Shown here piece after piece: positions 35,991 through 46,320 of a stretch of 64,000 nucleotides of DNA. A program made the position numbers and the translations under genes. Each line of letters starts with the position of its first letter. The first letter of the stretch is position 1. Source of the stretch: Aquabacterium olei (GTDB taxonomy: Bacteria; Pseudomonadota; Gammaproteobacteria; Burkholderiales; Burkholderiaceae_C); the NCBI RefSeq assembly GCF_003100395.1, contig NZ_CP029210.1, positions 1,178,001 to 1,242,000 on the forward strand, written 5' to 3'. The notes beneath the pieces were generated by a model. It did no database searches, was not told the origin of the DNA, and saw only the letters and a list, made by a program, of their open reading frames with translations.

Positions 35991-36686
35991 ATGTTGCGCA
36001 TCGAGAACCTGCATGCCTTCTACGGCAAGAGCCACATCCTGCACGGCGTGAACCTGGAGGTGCAACCCGGCGAAATCGTGAGCCTGCTGGGCCGCAACGG
36101 CTCCGGGCGGTCGACCACGATCAAGACCATCATGGGCCTGGTGGACGGCCATGGCAAGGTGGAGTGGAACGGAGAGAACCTGCTGGGCCACAAGACTTAT
36201 GACATTGCCCGGCACGGCCTGGGCTACGTGCCCGAGAGCCGCGATGTGTTCCCCAAGCTGACGGTCGAGCAGAACCTGCTGCTGGGCCAGCAGTCGGGCC
36301 GCAAGAAGAGCCGCTGGAGCCTGGACGACATGTACCAGATGTTCCCGCGCCTGAAGGAGCGCCAGCACACCGAGGCCGGCGTGATGTCGGGCGGCGAGCA
36401 GCAGATGCTGACCCTGTGCCGCACGCTGATGGGCGACCCCGACCTGATCATGATCGACGAGCCGACCGAAGGGCTGGCGCCGAAGATCGTGGAACTGGTG
36501 GGCGAGTACCTCAAGGAGTTGCAGAAGCGCGGCCTGGCCGTGCTGCTGGTGGAGCAGAAGCTCACCATCGCGCTCGACATCTCGCAGCGCTGCTACGTGA
36601 TGGGGCACGGCGAGGTCGTCTTCCATGGCACGCCCGATGAGCTGCGTGCCGACCAGTACGTGCGCAAGGAGTGGCTGGAGGTCTGA
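35991..36686 (+). CDS. ABC transporter ATP-binding protein (LivF type) with altered Walker A
   Basis: 231-residue ATPase and last gene of the importer operon. Walker A reads GRNGSGRS (34-41): the usual invariant lysine is Arg40. Q-loop region YVPESRDVFP, signature MSGGEQQMLTLCR, Walker B LIMIDEPTEGL and H-loop-type LVEQKLT (Gln in place of the catalytic His, normal for LivF) are present. It starts 3 bases after the LivG-type gene. One ATPase site of the heterodimer may be weak or inactive. Confidence 0.9.
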   Translation: MLRIENLHAFYGKSHILHGVNLEVQPGEIVSLLGRNGSGRSTTIKTIMGLVDGHGKVEWNGENLLGHKTYDIARHGLGYVPESRDVFPKLTVEQNLLLGQQSGRKKSRWSLDDMYQMFPRLKERQHTEAGVMSGGEQQMLTLCRTLMGDPDLIMIDEPTEGLAPKIVELVGEYLKELQKRGLAVLLVEQKLTIALDISQRCYVMGHGEVVFHGTPDELRADQYVRKEWLEV

Positions 36687-38633
<1,947 letters not shown>

Positions 38634-38657
38634 CCTCCACACCGAAAGGACCTCATC

Positions 38658-38969
38658 ATGAAGAAGATGATCTGCATGCTGGCCGCATTCATGCTGGCTG
38701 GCGGGGCGGCCCACGCGGGCGCCGATGACACCTTGAACAAGACCGGCTGCATGGCCTGCCATGCGAAAGACAAGAAGCTGGTCGGGCCGTCGTTCAAGGA
38801 CATTGCGGCCAAGTACAAGGGCGACAAGCAGGCCCCGGCCCGCCTTGCCGAGAAGGTGCGCAAGGGTGGGGCCGGGGCGTGGGGCCCGGTTCCCATGCCA
38901 CCGCACGCGCCGGAGCGCCTCAACGACGCCGACCTCAAGGAAGTGGTCGCGTCAATCCTGGCGCAGTGA
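38658..38969 (+). CDS. nirM: Cytochrome c551-type electron donor
   Basis: 103-residue periplasmic monoheme cytochrome. Signal peptide 1-20 (cut after AAHA). Heme site CMACH at 31-35 and a methionine ligand in GPVPMPPH. The size and motifs are those of cytochrome c551/c8, donor to NirS in other denitrifiers, and position right after nirS supports this. AAAGGA precedes the ATG. Confidence 0.88.
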   Translation: MKKMICMLAAFMLAGGAAHAGADDTLNKTGCMACHAKDKKLVGPSFKDIAAKYKGDKQAPARLAEKVRKGGAGAWGPVPMPPHAPERLNDADLKEVVASILAQ

Positions 38970-38982
38970 GCTTCACTGGCTC

Positions 38983-38994
38983 AGGAGGTGATCC
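38983..38994 (+). promoter_or_regulatory. Very strong ribosome binding site of nirC
   Basis: AGGAGGTGATCC directly before the nirC ATG complements the 16S rRNA 3' end over 12 bases. The other genes of the operon have weaker sites or start by overlap. Confidence 0.7.
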
Positions 38995-39351
38995 ATGTGG
39001 ACAACCTTGATCCTGAGGGTGGCGCTGGCCGGGCTGGCGTCGCTGGTCGGGGGCGCGAGTCTGGCATCGGAGGGTGAGCCCGTGCTCACCCCCGATCGTC
39101 AGGCGAGGTTGGTCCGCATGGTTCGGCAGGACTGCGGGTCCTGTCATGGCATGCGGCTGACGGGCGGGCTGGGGACGGCCCTGACGCCCGTTCAGCTGCG
39201 TGACTGGCCCGTGTCGTCGCTGGTGGCGGTGATCCTGCACGGTCGCCCCGGCACGCCGATGCCGGGCTGGAAGGCGATGTTGTCGGAAGCCGATGCGCGC
39301 TGGATCGCGATGCAGCTGCAGGCGGGCTTCCCCGAGGAGGCGAATCCATGA
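38995..39351 (+). CDS. nirC: Cytochrome c NirC
   Basis: 118-residue periplasmic monoheme cytochrome. Signal peptide about 1-24; heme site CGSCH at 47-51; a Met ligand probably in PGTPMPGW. NirC-type cytochromes are encoded with heme d1 synthesis genes and are thought to donate electrons to NirS or take part in its maturation. Overlaps the nirF start by four bases (ATGA). Confidence 0.85.
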   Translation: MWTTLILRVALAGLASLVGGASLASEGEPVLTPDRQARLVRMVRQDCGSCHGMRLTGGLGTALTPVQLRDWPVSSLVAVILHGRPGTPMPGWKAMLSEADARWIAMQLQAGFPEEANP

Positions 39352-40535
39352 AGCAGTGGATCAGATGGGGGCTGGTGCTGTGGCTGCCGCTGTGGCTCAT
39401 GGCTTGCGCCAGTGATGCACCGCCGTTGCGGGGCACGGGCGATCTGGGAGTGGTGATCGAGCGGGCCAGTGGCTCGGTGTCCGTGGTGGACACGACGCGG
39501 CACAGCGTGCTGGGCTCCGTGCCAGGGCTGGGCGATCTGTCGCATGCCTCGGTGGTGTTTTCTCGCGATGGTGCGGTGGCCTTCGTGTTCGGGCGTGACG
39601 GCGCGCTGACGCGGGTGAACCTGTTGACGCGCCGCATCGAGGGCCGCGTCATGCAGGCCGGCAACAGCATCGGTGGCGCCGTGTCGCAGGACGGCCGGTG
39701 GGTGGCCGCGCAGAACTACCAGCCCGGCGGCATCAAGGTGTTCCGTGCCGACACGCTGGCGCTGGTCGCCGATGTGCCGGCCGAGTACGCGCCCGGCCGG
39801 TTCTCTCGCGTGGTGGGCCTGGCCGATCTGCCGGGCCAGCGCTTCATTTTTTCGCTCTTCGATGCCGATGAGATCTGGATTGCCGATCTGTCGCGCGACG
39901 CCGCGCACCCGGCGATCCAGCGTTTCCGTGATGTCGGGCGCCAGCCTTACGACGCACTGGTGACGCCGGACGGTCGCCACTACATCGCCGGCCTGTTCGG
40001 CGAAGACGGGCTGGCGCTGATCGACTTGTGGCAGACGGCGCCGCGTGTGCGGCGCATTCTGCAGGGCTATGGGCGGGGCGAGCAGCCCTTGCCCGTCTAC
40101 AAGATGCCGCACCTGCGTGGCTGGGCCGTGGCAGGGCGCCAGGTGTGGCTGCCCGCCATCGGCCGGCACGAGGTGCTGGTGGTGGACATGGACACGTGGC
40201 TGGAAGTCGGCCGCGTGCCGGTGGCCGGCCAGCCCGTGTTCGTGATGGCCCGGCCGGATGGTCGACAGGTGTGGGTCAACTTTGCCGTGCCCGACTACGA
40301 CCGCGTGCAGGTGATCGACACCCCGTCGCGCCAGGTGGTGCAGACCTTGAGCCCCGGCGCAGCGGTGCTGCACATGGAGTTCACCCCGCGTGGCGAATCG
40401 GTCTGGATCTCGTCACGCGATGCCAACCGGGTGTCGGTGATCGACACGCAATCCTTCTCGACTCGGTCGGTGCTCGATGTGCCGGCGCCCAGCGGCATCT
40501 TCTTCACGAGCCGCGCCCATCGCATGGGGATGTGA
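39348..40535 (+). CDS. nirF: Heme d1 biosynthesis protein NirF
   Basis: 395-residue periplasmic beta-propeller related to the d1 domain of NirS and NirN. It has a lipoprotein signal: hydrophobic stretch then LMAC with Cys20, so it is probably anchored to the membrane. Needed for heme d1 assembly in other denitrifiers. Overlaps nirC by 4 bases and is followed by the nirDL fusion after one base. Confidence 0.9.
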   Translation: MKQWIRWGLVLWLPLWLMACASDAPPLRGTGDLGVVIERASGSVSVVDTTRHSVLGSVPGLGDLSHASVVFSRDGAVAFVFGRDGALTRVNLLTRRIEGRVMQAGNSIGGAVSQDGRWVAAQNYQPGGIKVFRADTLALVADVPAEYAPGRFSRVVGLADLPGQRFIFSLFDADEIWIADLSRDAAHPAIQRFRDVGRQPYDALVTPDGRHYIAGLFGEDGLALIDLWQTAPRVRRILQGYGRGEQPLPVYKMPHLRGWAVAGRQVWLPAIGRHEVLVVDMDTWLEVGRVPVAGQPVFVMARPDGRQVWVNFAVPDYDRVQVIDTPSRQVVQTLSPGAAVLHMEFTPRGESVWISSRDANRVSVIDTQSFSTRSVLDVPAPSGIFFTSRAHRMGM

Positions 40536-40536
40536 C

Positions 40537-41571
40537 ATGAACCTGAACGAGTTTCCGCTGCTCGAGCAGACCTTGCTCAACGACTGGCAGCGCGGCTTTC
40601 CGCTGTGCGAGCAGCCCTTCGCCGAGATGGCTCGGATGGCCGGCGTGTCGGAAGCCGTCGTGCTCGAGACGCTGACGCGGCTGCAGGCCACCGGTGCCAT
40701 CGGCCGCCTTGGCGGTGTCTGGGGCAACGGGGCAGGGGGCGCGGCCATGCTGTGCGCGATGGCGGTGCCTCCTGACGATGTGGAGCGCGTGGCCCGCGTG
40801 ATCAACGAGGTGCCCGGGGTGAACCACAACTACGAGCGGGAGCACGCCTTCAACCTGTGGTTCGTGATCACGGGAGGCGGGCGCGATGCGATTCACCTGG
40901 AGGTCGATGCCATCGAGCGGCGAGCGGGCTACCCGGCCTTGCGCCTGCCCATGGTGCGCTCGTACGCCATCGACCTGGGGTTCGACATGCGCGGACCAGC
41001 CGCTGCCCGAACGGGGGACAGACCGGGCAGCAGCCGGGCAGCGCGCCGTGTGTCGACCGAGGACAGGCCGCTGGCGGCCTTGCTGGAGGCCGGTATTCCG
41101 CTGGTGAGTCGCCCCTTCGATGCCTGGGCGTCCGAACTGGATCAGCCGGTGAGCCAGGTGCTGGCCATGCTGGGCCAGTGGCTGGAGCGGGGCACGCTGC
41201 GTCGCCTGGGGGTGATCGTGCGGCACCACGACGTGGGCATTGCGGCCAATGCCATGACGGTGCTCGATGTGCCGGAGGATGCCGTCGATGCGACGGGCGC
41301 GCGGCTGGCCCGCGAGCCGGGCGTCACCCTGTGCTACCAGCGACAGCGTGCCGAGGGCTGGCCCTACAACCTGTATGTGATGGTGCATGGTGCGCACCGA
41401 CGCGATGTGCAGCAGCGCATCGATGAAGCGCTGGCGGCGGCGGGGGCCGATGCCTGGCCCCGTGAGACGCTGTTCAGTGGTCGCCGCTTCAAGCAGACCG
41501 GGGGGCGCTACTTCAGCGCGCCGGCACAGGCCCAGTGCAGCGAGGAGGCCGCCCATGCATGCGCGCTCTGA
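40537..41571 (+). CDS. nirDL: Siroheme decarboxylase, fused NirD-NirL
   Basis: 344-residue cytosolic protein formed from two Lrp/AsnC-like siroheme decarboxylase units. The N-terminal unit (about 1-150) is of NirD type with NYEREHAFNLWFVI; the C-terminal unit (about 170-325) is of NirL type with CYQRQRAEGWPYNLYVMVHG. Each starts with a short HTH-like region. Together with NirG and NirH it removes two acetate carboxylates from siroheme to give 12,18-didecarboxysiroheme on the way to heme d1. ATG 40537 lies one base after the nirF stop. The stop overlaps nirG by 17 bases. Confidence 0.9.
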   Translation: MNLNEFPLLEQTLLNDWQRGFPLCEQPFAEMARMAGVSEAVVLETLTRLQATGAIGRLGGVWGNGAGGAAMLCAMAVPPDDVERVARVINEVPGVNHNYEREHAFNLWFVITGGGRDAIHLEVDAIERRAGYPALRLPMVRSYAIDLGFDMRGPAAARTGDRPGSSRAARRVSTEDRPLAALLEAGIPLVSRPFDAWASELDQPVSQVLAMLGQWLERGTLRRLGVIVRHHDVGIAANAMTVLDVPEDAVDATGARLAREPGVTLCYQRQRAEGWPYNLYVMVHGAHRRDVQQRIDEALAAAGADAWPRETLFSGRRFKQTGGRYFSAPAQAQCSEEAAHACAL

Positions 41572-42109
41572 CGTGGTGTCGGCCGCCAAAGCGGTGCGAC
41601 AGGGGCTGCTGGATCAGGTCGATGCCCAACTGATGGACCGGCTGCATGGCGGCTTTCCGTTGTCCGAACGACCGTACGCCGACGTGGCCGCCGACCTCGG
41701 CTTGTCGGAGGAGGACGTGCTGACCCGGCTGCAGCGCCTGCTGGATTCGCGGATGCTGACGCGCTTCGGTCCGCTCTTCCAGATCGAGCGCGCGGGCGGG
41801 CAGTTCCTGTTGGCGGCCATGGCCGTGCCCGAGGCCGATTTCGAGCGCGTGACCGAGGTCGTGAATGCCCAGCGTGAGGTGGCACACAACTACCGGCGCA
41901 CGCACCGGCTCAACATGTGGTTCGTGGTTGCGGCCGGCTCTCCCGACGAGGTCGAGGCGACCTGCGCACGGATCGAGTCGACCACCGGTCTGCACGTGCA
42001 CCGCTTTCCGAAGGAGCGCGAGTACTTCATCGAGTTGCGGCTCAGCGCGCTGGCAGCGTGGGCCCGGCAGCACGCCTCGGCCCACCAGGGGGATCACCAT
42101 GCTGGATGA
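41555..42109 (+). CDS. nirG: Siroheme decarboxylase subunit NirG
   Basis: 184-residue AsnC-like decarboxylase unit. It shares NYRRTHRLNMWFVV with the NirD half of the fusion, so it is the NirD-like member of a second pair. ATG 41555 has GAGGAGG upstream, inside the end of nirDL. The stop overlaps nirH by 11 bases. Confidence 0.9.
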   Translation: MHARSDVVSAAKAVRQGLLDQVDAQLMDRLHGGFPLSERPYADVAADLGLSEEDVLTRLQRLLDSRMLTRFGPLFQIERAGGQFLLAAMAVPEADFERVTEVVNAQREVAHNYRRTHRLNMWFVVAAGSPDEVEATCARIESTTGLHVHRFPKEREYFIELRLSALAAWARQHASAHQGDHHAG

Positions 42110-42578
42110 ACTGGACCGCCGCCTCATCGCCGCCACGCAGGGCGGTCTGCCGCTGGTTCCGCGTCCTTACGAGGCGGTGGCGGCCGAGCTGGGCGTCAGC
42201 GCCGATTGGGTGACCACGCGGCTGAGGGCCATGCTGGATCAGGGGCTGATCCGCCGCATCGGGGCGGTGCCGGACCACATGCGCCTGGGCTACACCGCCA
42301 ATGGCATGACGGTGTGGAACGTGGCCGACGACAAGGTGGATGAACTGGGCGCCAAGGTGGGTGCGCTGCCTTCGGTGTCGCATTGCTATCGCCGCCCGCG
42401 TGCCTTGCCAGATTGGCCCTACAACCTGTTTGCGATGGTGCACGGGCAGGCCCGCGAGGAAGTGGAGCGCGAGGCGGCCCGCATCCGCGCTCTGCTGGGC
42501 GAGGCCTGCTGCGGTGCCGACATCCTCTACAGCACCGCCATTCTCAAGAAAACCGGATTGCGCCTGGCGCGCCCATGA
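42099..42578 (+). CDS. nirH: Siroheme decarboxylase subunit NirH
   Basis: 159-residue AsnC-like decarboxylase unit with CYRRPRALPDWPYNLFAMVHG, the same type as the NirL half of the fusion. It probably pairs with NirG. The start is in the overlap with nirG; nirJ follows after 14 bases. Confidence 0.9.
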   Translation: MLDELDRRLIAATQGGLPLVPRPYEAVAAELGVSADWVTTRLRAMLDQGLIRRIGAVPDHMRLGYTANGMTVWNVADDKVDELGAKVGALPSVSHCYRRPRALPDWPYNLFAMVHGQAREEVEREAARIRALLGEACCGADILYSTAILKKTGLRLARP

Positions 42579-42592
42579 TCAGGAGCTGAGCC

Positions 42593-43840
42593 ATGTTCCG
42601 CATATCCCAGTATCTCCGTGAGGTCCACGAGGCCGAGCGCGTGGGTCGCTACCCGACACCCGCACGACGTGGGTCGGGCACGCCACCGGGCCCGGTGGTG
42701 ATCTGGAACCTGACCCGGCGGTGCAACCTGACGTGTCGCCACTGTTACGCGCTGTCGGCCGACCACGCCTATCCCGGTGAACTGAGCACCGACGAGATCG
42801 CGACGGTGATGGACGACCTGCGCACCTTCCGCGTGCCCTTTCTCATCCTCTCGGGCGGTGAGCCACTGCTGCGACCGGATCTGTTCGAGATCGCGGCGCA
42901 CGCGCGCGCACGGGGCCTGCGCATGGGCCTGTCGACCAATGGCACGCGCATCGATGAGGCCGTGGCCGATCGCATCGCGCAGGCCGGGTTCGACTATGTG
43001 GGCATCAGCCTCGACGGCCTGGCCGCCACGCACGACCGATTCCGCCGACAGGAGGGGGCCTTTGCAGCCTCACTGCAGGCGCTGCGGTGGCTGCGTGATC
43101 GCGACGTGAAGCTGGGCCTGCGCTACACGATGACGGCGCAGAACGCGCACGACTTTCCGGCCCTGCTTGCGCTGATGCGGGACGAGGGCATCGAGAAGTT
43201 CTACTTCTCGCACCTGAACTACGCCGGGCGCGGCAACATCCACCGGGGTGACGACGCGCACTTCTCGGCCACACGCGAGGCCGTGACGCGGCTGTTCGAG
43301 GCGGCCTGGTCGGCCGTCGAGGCCGGGCGGGACGAGGAGTACGTGACGGGCAACAACGATGCCGACGGGCCCTTTCTGCTGGACTGGGTGGCGGCCCGAT
43401 GGCCCCAATGGGCGGCGCCGCTGCGCGAGCGCCTGGTGGCCTGGGGCGGCAATGCCTCGGGCCTGCACGTGGCCAACATCGACAACCTGGGCCAGGTTCA
43501 CCCAGACACCATGTGGTGGCATCACGATCTGGGCGATGTGCGCAAGCGGCCGTTTTCGTCCATCTGGACGGATGTGAGCGACCCGCTGATGGCCGGGCTC
43601 AAGCAGCAGCCGCGCCCTGTGCAAGGCCGTTGTGGCGCCTGCCGTCACCTGGACATCTGTGGTGGCAACACCCGCGTGCGCGCGCACCAGCTCACCGGCG
43701 ACTGGTGGGCCGAAGACCCCGGTTGCCATCTGCTCGATGAAGAAGTGGGCTGGCAGACGGAGCGCGTGCCGCTTCGGCCGTTCACCTCGGCGAAGCGTGT
43801 GCCCGTCATGATGGAGTCCAAGTCGTGCGAAGCGAATTGA
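42593..43840 (+). CDS. nirJ: Radical SAM heme d1 biosynthesis protein NirJ
   Basis: 415-residue radical SAM enzyme that replaces the propionate side chains of the d1 precursor with oxo groups. The SAM 4Fe-4S site is CNLTCRHCY (about residues 43-51). A C-terminal SPASM-like cysteine region is present (CGACRHLDICGGN and a later GCHLLDE). AGGAG lies seven bases before the ATG. Overlaps the nirN start. Confidence 0.94.
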   Translation: MFRISQYLREVHEAERVGRYPTPARRGSGTPPGPVVIWNLTRRCNLTCRHCYALSADHAYPGELSTDEIATVMDDLRTFRVPFLILSGGEPLLRPDLFEIAAHARARGLRMGLSTNGTRIDEAVADRIAQAGFDYVGISLDGLAATHDRFRRQEGAFAASLQALRWLRDRDVKLGLRYTMTAQNAHDFPALLALMRDEGIEKFYFSHLNYAGRGNIHRGDDAHFSATREAVTRLFEAAWSAVEAGRDEEYVTGNNDADGPFLLDWVAARWPQWAAPLRERLVAWGGNASGLHVANIDNLGQVHPDTMWWHHDLGDVRKRPFSSIWTDVSDPLMAGLKQQPRPVQGRCGACRHLDICGGNTRVRAHQLTGDWWAEDPGCHLLDEEVGWQTERVPLRPFTSAKRVPVMMESKSCEAN

Positions 43841-45429
43841 TGGCACGCGCCGTACTGGCGGCATGCCTGGCTGGCGGGGCCTGTGTGGCGCACGCCGCCG
43901 ATGTGGCCGCTCAACAGACCCCCGGCCCCGGGGCGCTCTACCAACAGCATTGCGCCAGCTGCCACGGCGAGGCCCGCACCGGGGGCATGGGCCCGGCGCT
44001 GCTGCCCGCCAGCCTGGATCGCCTCAAGCAGGCCGAGGCCACGCGGGTGGTCACCCACGGCCGTGTCGCCACGCAGATGCCGGCGTTTGCCAGTGTGCTG
44101 AGCGAGGCCGAGATCCGTGGCGTGACGCAGTGGCTGTACACCGCGCCGGATGTCATGCCCGCGTGGGGCGAGGCCGACATCCGCGCCTCGCGCGTGGTGT
44201 CGAAGACCGAGCGACCGGACCAGCTCACACCGCGCTGGCCGGGCGACCCGCTCAACCTGTTCGTCGTGGTGGAGGGCGGAGACCACCATGTCTCGCTCGT
44301 CGATGGCGATCGGCTGGAGGTCATTCACCGCTTCGCATCGCGGTATGCGCTGCATGGCGGCCCCAAGTTCTCGCCCGACGGACGCTTCGTGTACTTCGGG
44401 TCACGCGACGGCTGGGTCACGAAGTACGACCTCTACAACCTGCGTGTGGTGGCCGAGGTGCGGGCCGGGCTCAACATGCGGAACGTGGCGGTCTCGGGTG
44501 ACGGCCGCTGGGTGATGGCGGGCAACCACCTGCCGCGGACGGTGGTGCTGTTCGATGCCGACCTCAACCTGGTCAAGACACTGCCGGCTGCCTCGCTCGA
44601 TGGGCGCGTGACTTCACGGGTGTCGGCGGTGTACGACGCCGCGCCTCGCCGCAGCTTCATCGTGGCGATGAAAGACCTGCCCGAGCTGTGGGAGGTGTCG
44701 TATGACGCGAAGGCCGAGCCGGTGCACGACGGTCTGGTGCACGACTACCGCATGGGGGAGGCCATCGCCAAGCCGGGTTTCCTGACGCCCCGGCGCACGC
44801 CGCTGAGCCAGCCGCTGGACGACTTCTTCTTCGACCCCGGCTATCGCCATGTGCTCGGCACGGGCCGCGCGGTGGGCGGCGAGGCCAGCGTGGCGGCGGC
44901 CGCCCAGGTCATCAACCTCGATGCCCGTTCGCGGGTGGCCACCTTGCCACTGGGCGGCATGCCGCATCTTGGGTCGGGCATCGCGCTACAGCATCAGGGG
45001 CGCGCCGTGCTCGCCACGCCCAGCCTTGACCAGCCCGTCATCAGCGTCATCGACATGAAGGCCTGGACGGTGATGCGGCAGATTCCGCTTCCTGGGCCGG
45101 GCTTCTTCCTGCGCAGCCATCCGCAGTCGCCCTATATGTGGGCCGACTCGATGTTGTCTCCGGCATCGCGACACATCCTGACGGTGATCGACAAGCAGAC
45201 GCTGGAGCCCAAGGCGCAGATTCAGGTGCCGCCCGGTCGCACGCTGGCCCATGTGGAGTTCACGCGCGATGGCAGCAAGGTGCTCGCAAGCCTGTGGGAG
45301 CAGGACGGTGCACTGATCGTGTACGACGCGGTGACCTTGAAGGAGCTCAAGCGCCTGCCCATGAGCAAGCCGGTGGGCAAGTACAACGTGTTCAACAAGA
45401 CCACGCGCAACGAAGGCACGTCGCACTGA
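43825..45429 (+). CDS. nirN: Dihydro-heme d1 dehydrogenase NirN
   Basis: 534-residue periplasmic paralogue of NirS that carries out the last oxidation of heme d1. Signal peptide about 1-24, cytochrome c domain with CASCH at 43-47, and the d1-type propeller. It differs from NirS in the propeller and lacks the donor cytochrome context, and sits last in the operon as expected for nirN. GTG 43825 has GGAG eight bases upstream; ATG 43840, overlapping the nirJ stop by one base, is an equally possible start. Confidence 0.88.
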   Translation: MRSELMARAVLAACLAGGACVAHAADVAAQQTPGPGALYQQHCASCHGEARTGGMGPALLPASLDRLKQAEATRVVTHGRVATQMPAFASVLSEAEIRGVTQWLYTAPDVMPAWGEADIRASRVVSKTERPDQLTPRWPGDPLNLFVVVEGGDHHVSLVDGDRLEVIHRFASRYALHGGPKFSPDGRFVYFGSRDGWVTKYDLYNLRVVAEVRAGLNMRNVAVSGDGRWVMAGNHLPRTVVLFDADLNLVKTLPAASLDGRVTSRVSAVYDAAPRRSFIVAMKDLPELWEVSYDAKAEPVHDGLVHDYRMGEAIAKPGFLTPRRTPLSQPLDDFFFDPGYRHVLGTGRAVGGEASVAAAAQVINLDARSRVATLPLGGMPHLGSGIALQHQGRAVLATPSLDQPVISVIDMKAWTVMRQIPLPGPGFFLRSHPQSPYMWADSMLSPASRHILTVIDKQTLEPKAQIQVPPGRTLAHVEFTRDGSKVLASLWEQDGALIVYDAVTLKELKRLPMSKPVGKYNVFNKTTRNEGTSH

Positions 45430-45438
45430 CGCTGGCGT

Positions 45439-45467
45439 GTACCGGCCCCTCGCGGGTGGCCGGGTAC
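45439..45467. terminator. Hairpin between the convergent nir and nor-dnr transcripts
   Basis: Stem GTACCGGCC/GGCCGGGTAC with one bulged G, in the 39-base gap between nirN and the Crp/Fnr regulator gene. No T tract, so it may only partly stop transcription. Confidence 0.5.
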
Positions 45468-45468
45468 G

Positions 45469-46167
45469 TCACTGCATCTGGTACGCAGCGAGGGCTTGCG
45501 GGTCGAGGATGCGGATGTCGCGCCGGTCCATGGCGATGTAGCCGCGCTCTTCGAGCTCGCGCAGCACGCGCGAGAAGTACTCCGGCGTGAGCGACAGCAA
45601 GGAGGCGATGGTGGCCTTGCTCACGGGCAGCGACACGCGGGGGGCGCGCCCGGTGGGCTGGCCGTGCTCGGCCTGCTCGCGCAACAGGTAGCTCACCACA
45701 CGCTGGATGCCCGAGTGCAGGGCCGAGGCCTCGACATCCTGAACAAGTCCGTCCATGCGGCGCGCGATGCCGGCCAGCATGCGCAGCGCAAAGCGACCAT
45801 CGTGGGCAATCTCATCGAGCACCGCCTGCTTGCGGATGGTGAGGATGGCCCCGTCACACAGCGCCTGAGCATGCACCATGTAGGGGTTGCCGGTGAACAT
45901 CAGCGATTCGGCAAAGGTCTGGCCAGGCCGCACAAGCTCGATCACCTTCTCCTGTCCGGCGTGCGACAGCGCGAACAGCTTGACCTGTCCGTCGAGCACG
46001 ACGTGAAAGCCTTCGCACGGGTCCCCCACACGGAAGATCACGTCGCCGCGGTCGATGGGACGGATCAGTGAGGACGCGGCGAGCCGGCGCAGCTCGGCGG
46101 TGTGCATCTCGTGAAAGAGCGGGAGGGCAGCCAGGCAATCCGCAATGTCGGGTGTGGGGGCTCGCAT
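45469..46167 (-). CDS. dnr: Crp/Fnr-family regulator, Dnr type
   Basis: 232-residue regulator: cyclic-nucleotide-binding-like fold (about 15-130), dimer helix, and a C-terminal HTH. The recognition helix has E196-x2-S199-R200 (PEYFSRVLR), the residues by which Fnr reads TTGA half-sites. The N-terminal cysteine set of Fnr's 4Fe-4S cluster is missing (only scattered Cys), so an oxygen-labile cluster is unlikely; NO sensing as in Dnr is inferred. ATG 46167 aligns with the family. It follows norD on the same strand, 153 bases away. Likely controls nirS and norC through the two TTGAA-N4-TTCAA boxes. Confidence 0.85.
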   Translation of the reverse strand: MRAPTPDIADCLAALPLFHEMHTAELRRLAASSLIRPIDRGDVIFRVGDPCEGFHVVLDGQVKLFALSHAGQEKVIELVRPGQTFAESLMFTGNPYMVHAQALCDGAILTIRKQAVLDEIAHDGRFALRMLAGIARRMDGLVQDVEASALHSGIQRVVSYLLREQAEHGQPTGRAPRVSLPVSKATIASLLSLTPEYFSRVLRELEERGYIAMDRRDIRILDPQALAAYQMQ

Positions 46168-46320
46168 GGGCGGCAGCGTTCGTTGTGTGGTTTGCCGCGG
46201 ATTCTTGTGACCCTTGCACGACGTGGTTTTGCGCTGCCACAAATGCACACCTTCGAACGATGGCGAGGGGCCGAGCCCTCTGCCGAAAGGTGTAGTTCGA
46301 TCGGAGTAGGCGCGCCTGAT

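Noticed and set aside
43825..45429. Second nitrite reductase
   Set aside because: The cd1-like protein at the operon end is NirN by position, length and lower similarity to NirS; it is not a second nirS.
46240..46320. Possible third Dnr box before the Crp/Fnr regulator gene
   Set aside because: TTCGAA-like bases occur but no TTGAA-N4-TTCAA or TTGAT-N4-ATCAA match, so no site is claimed.
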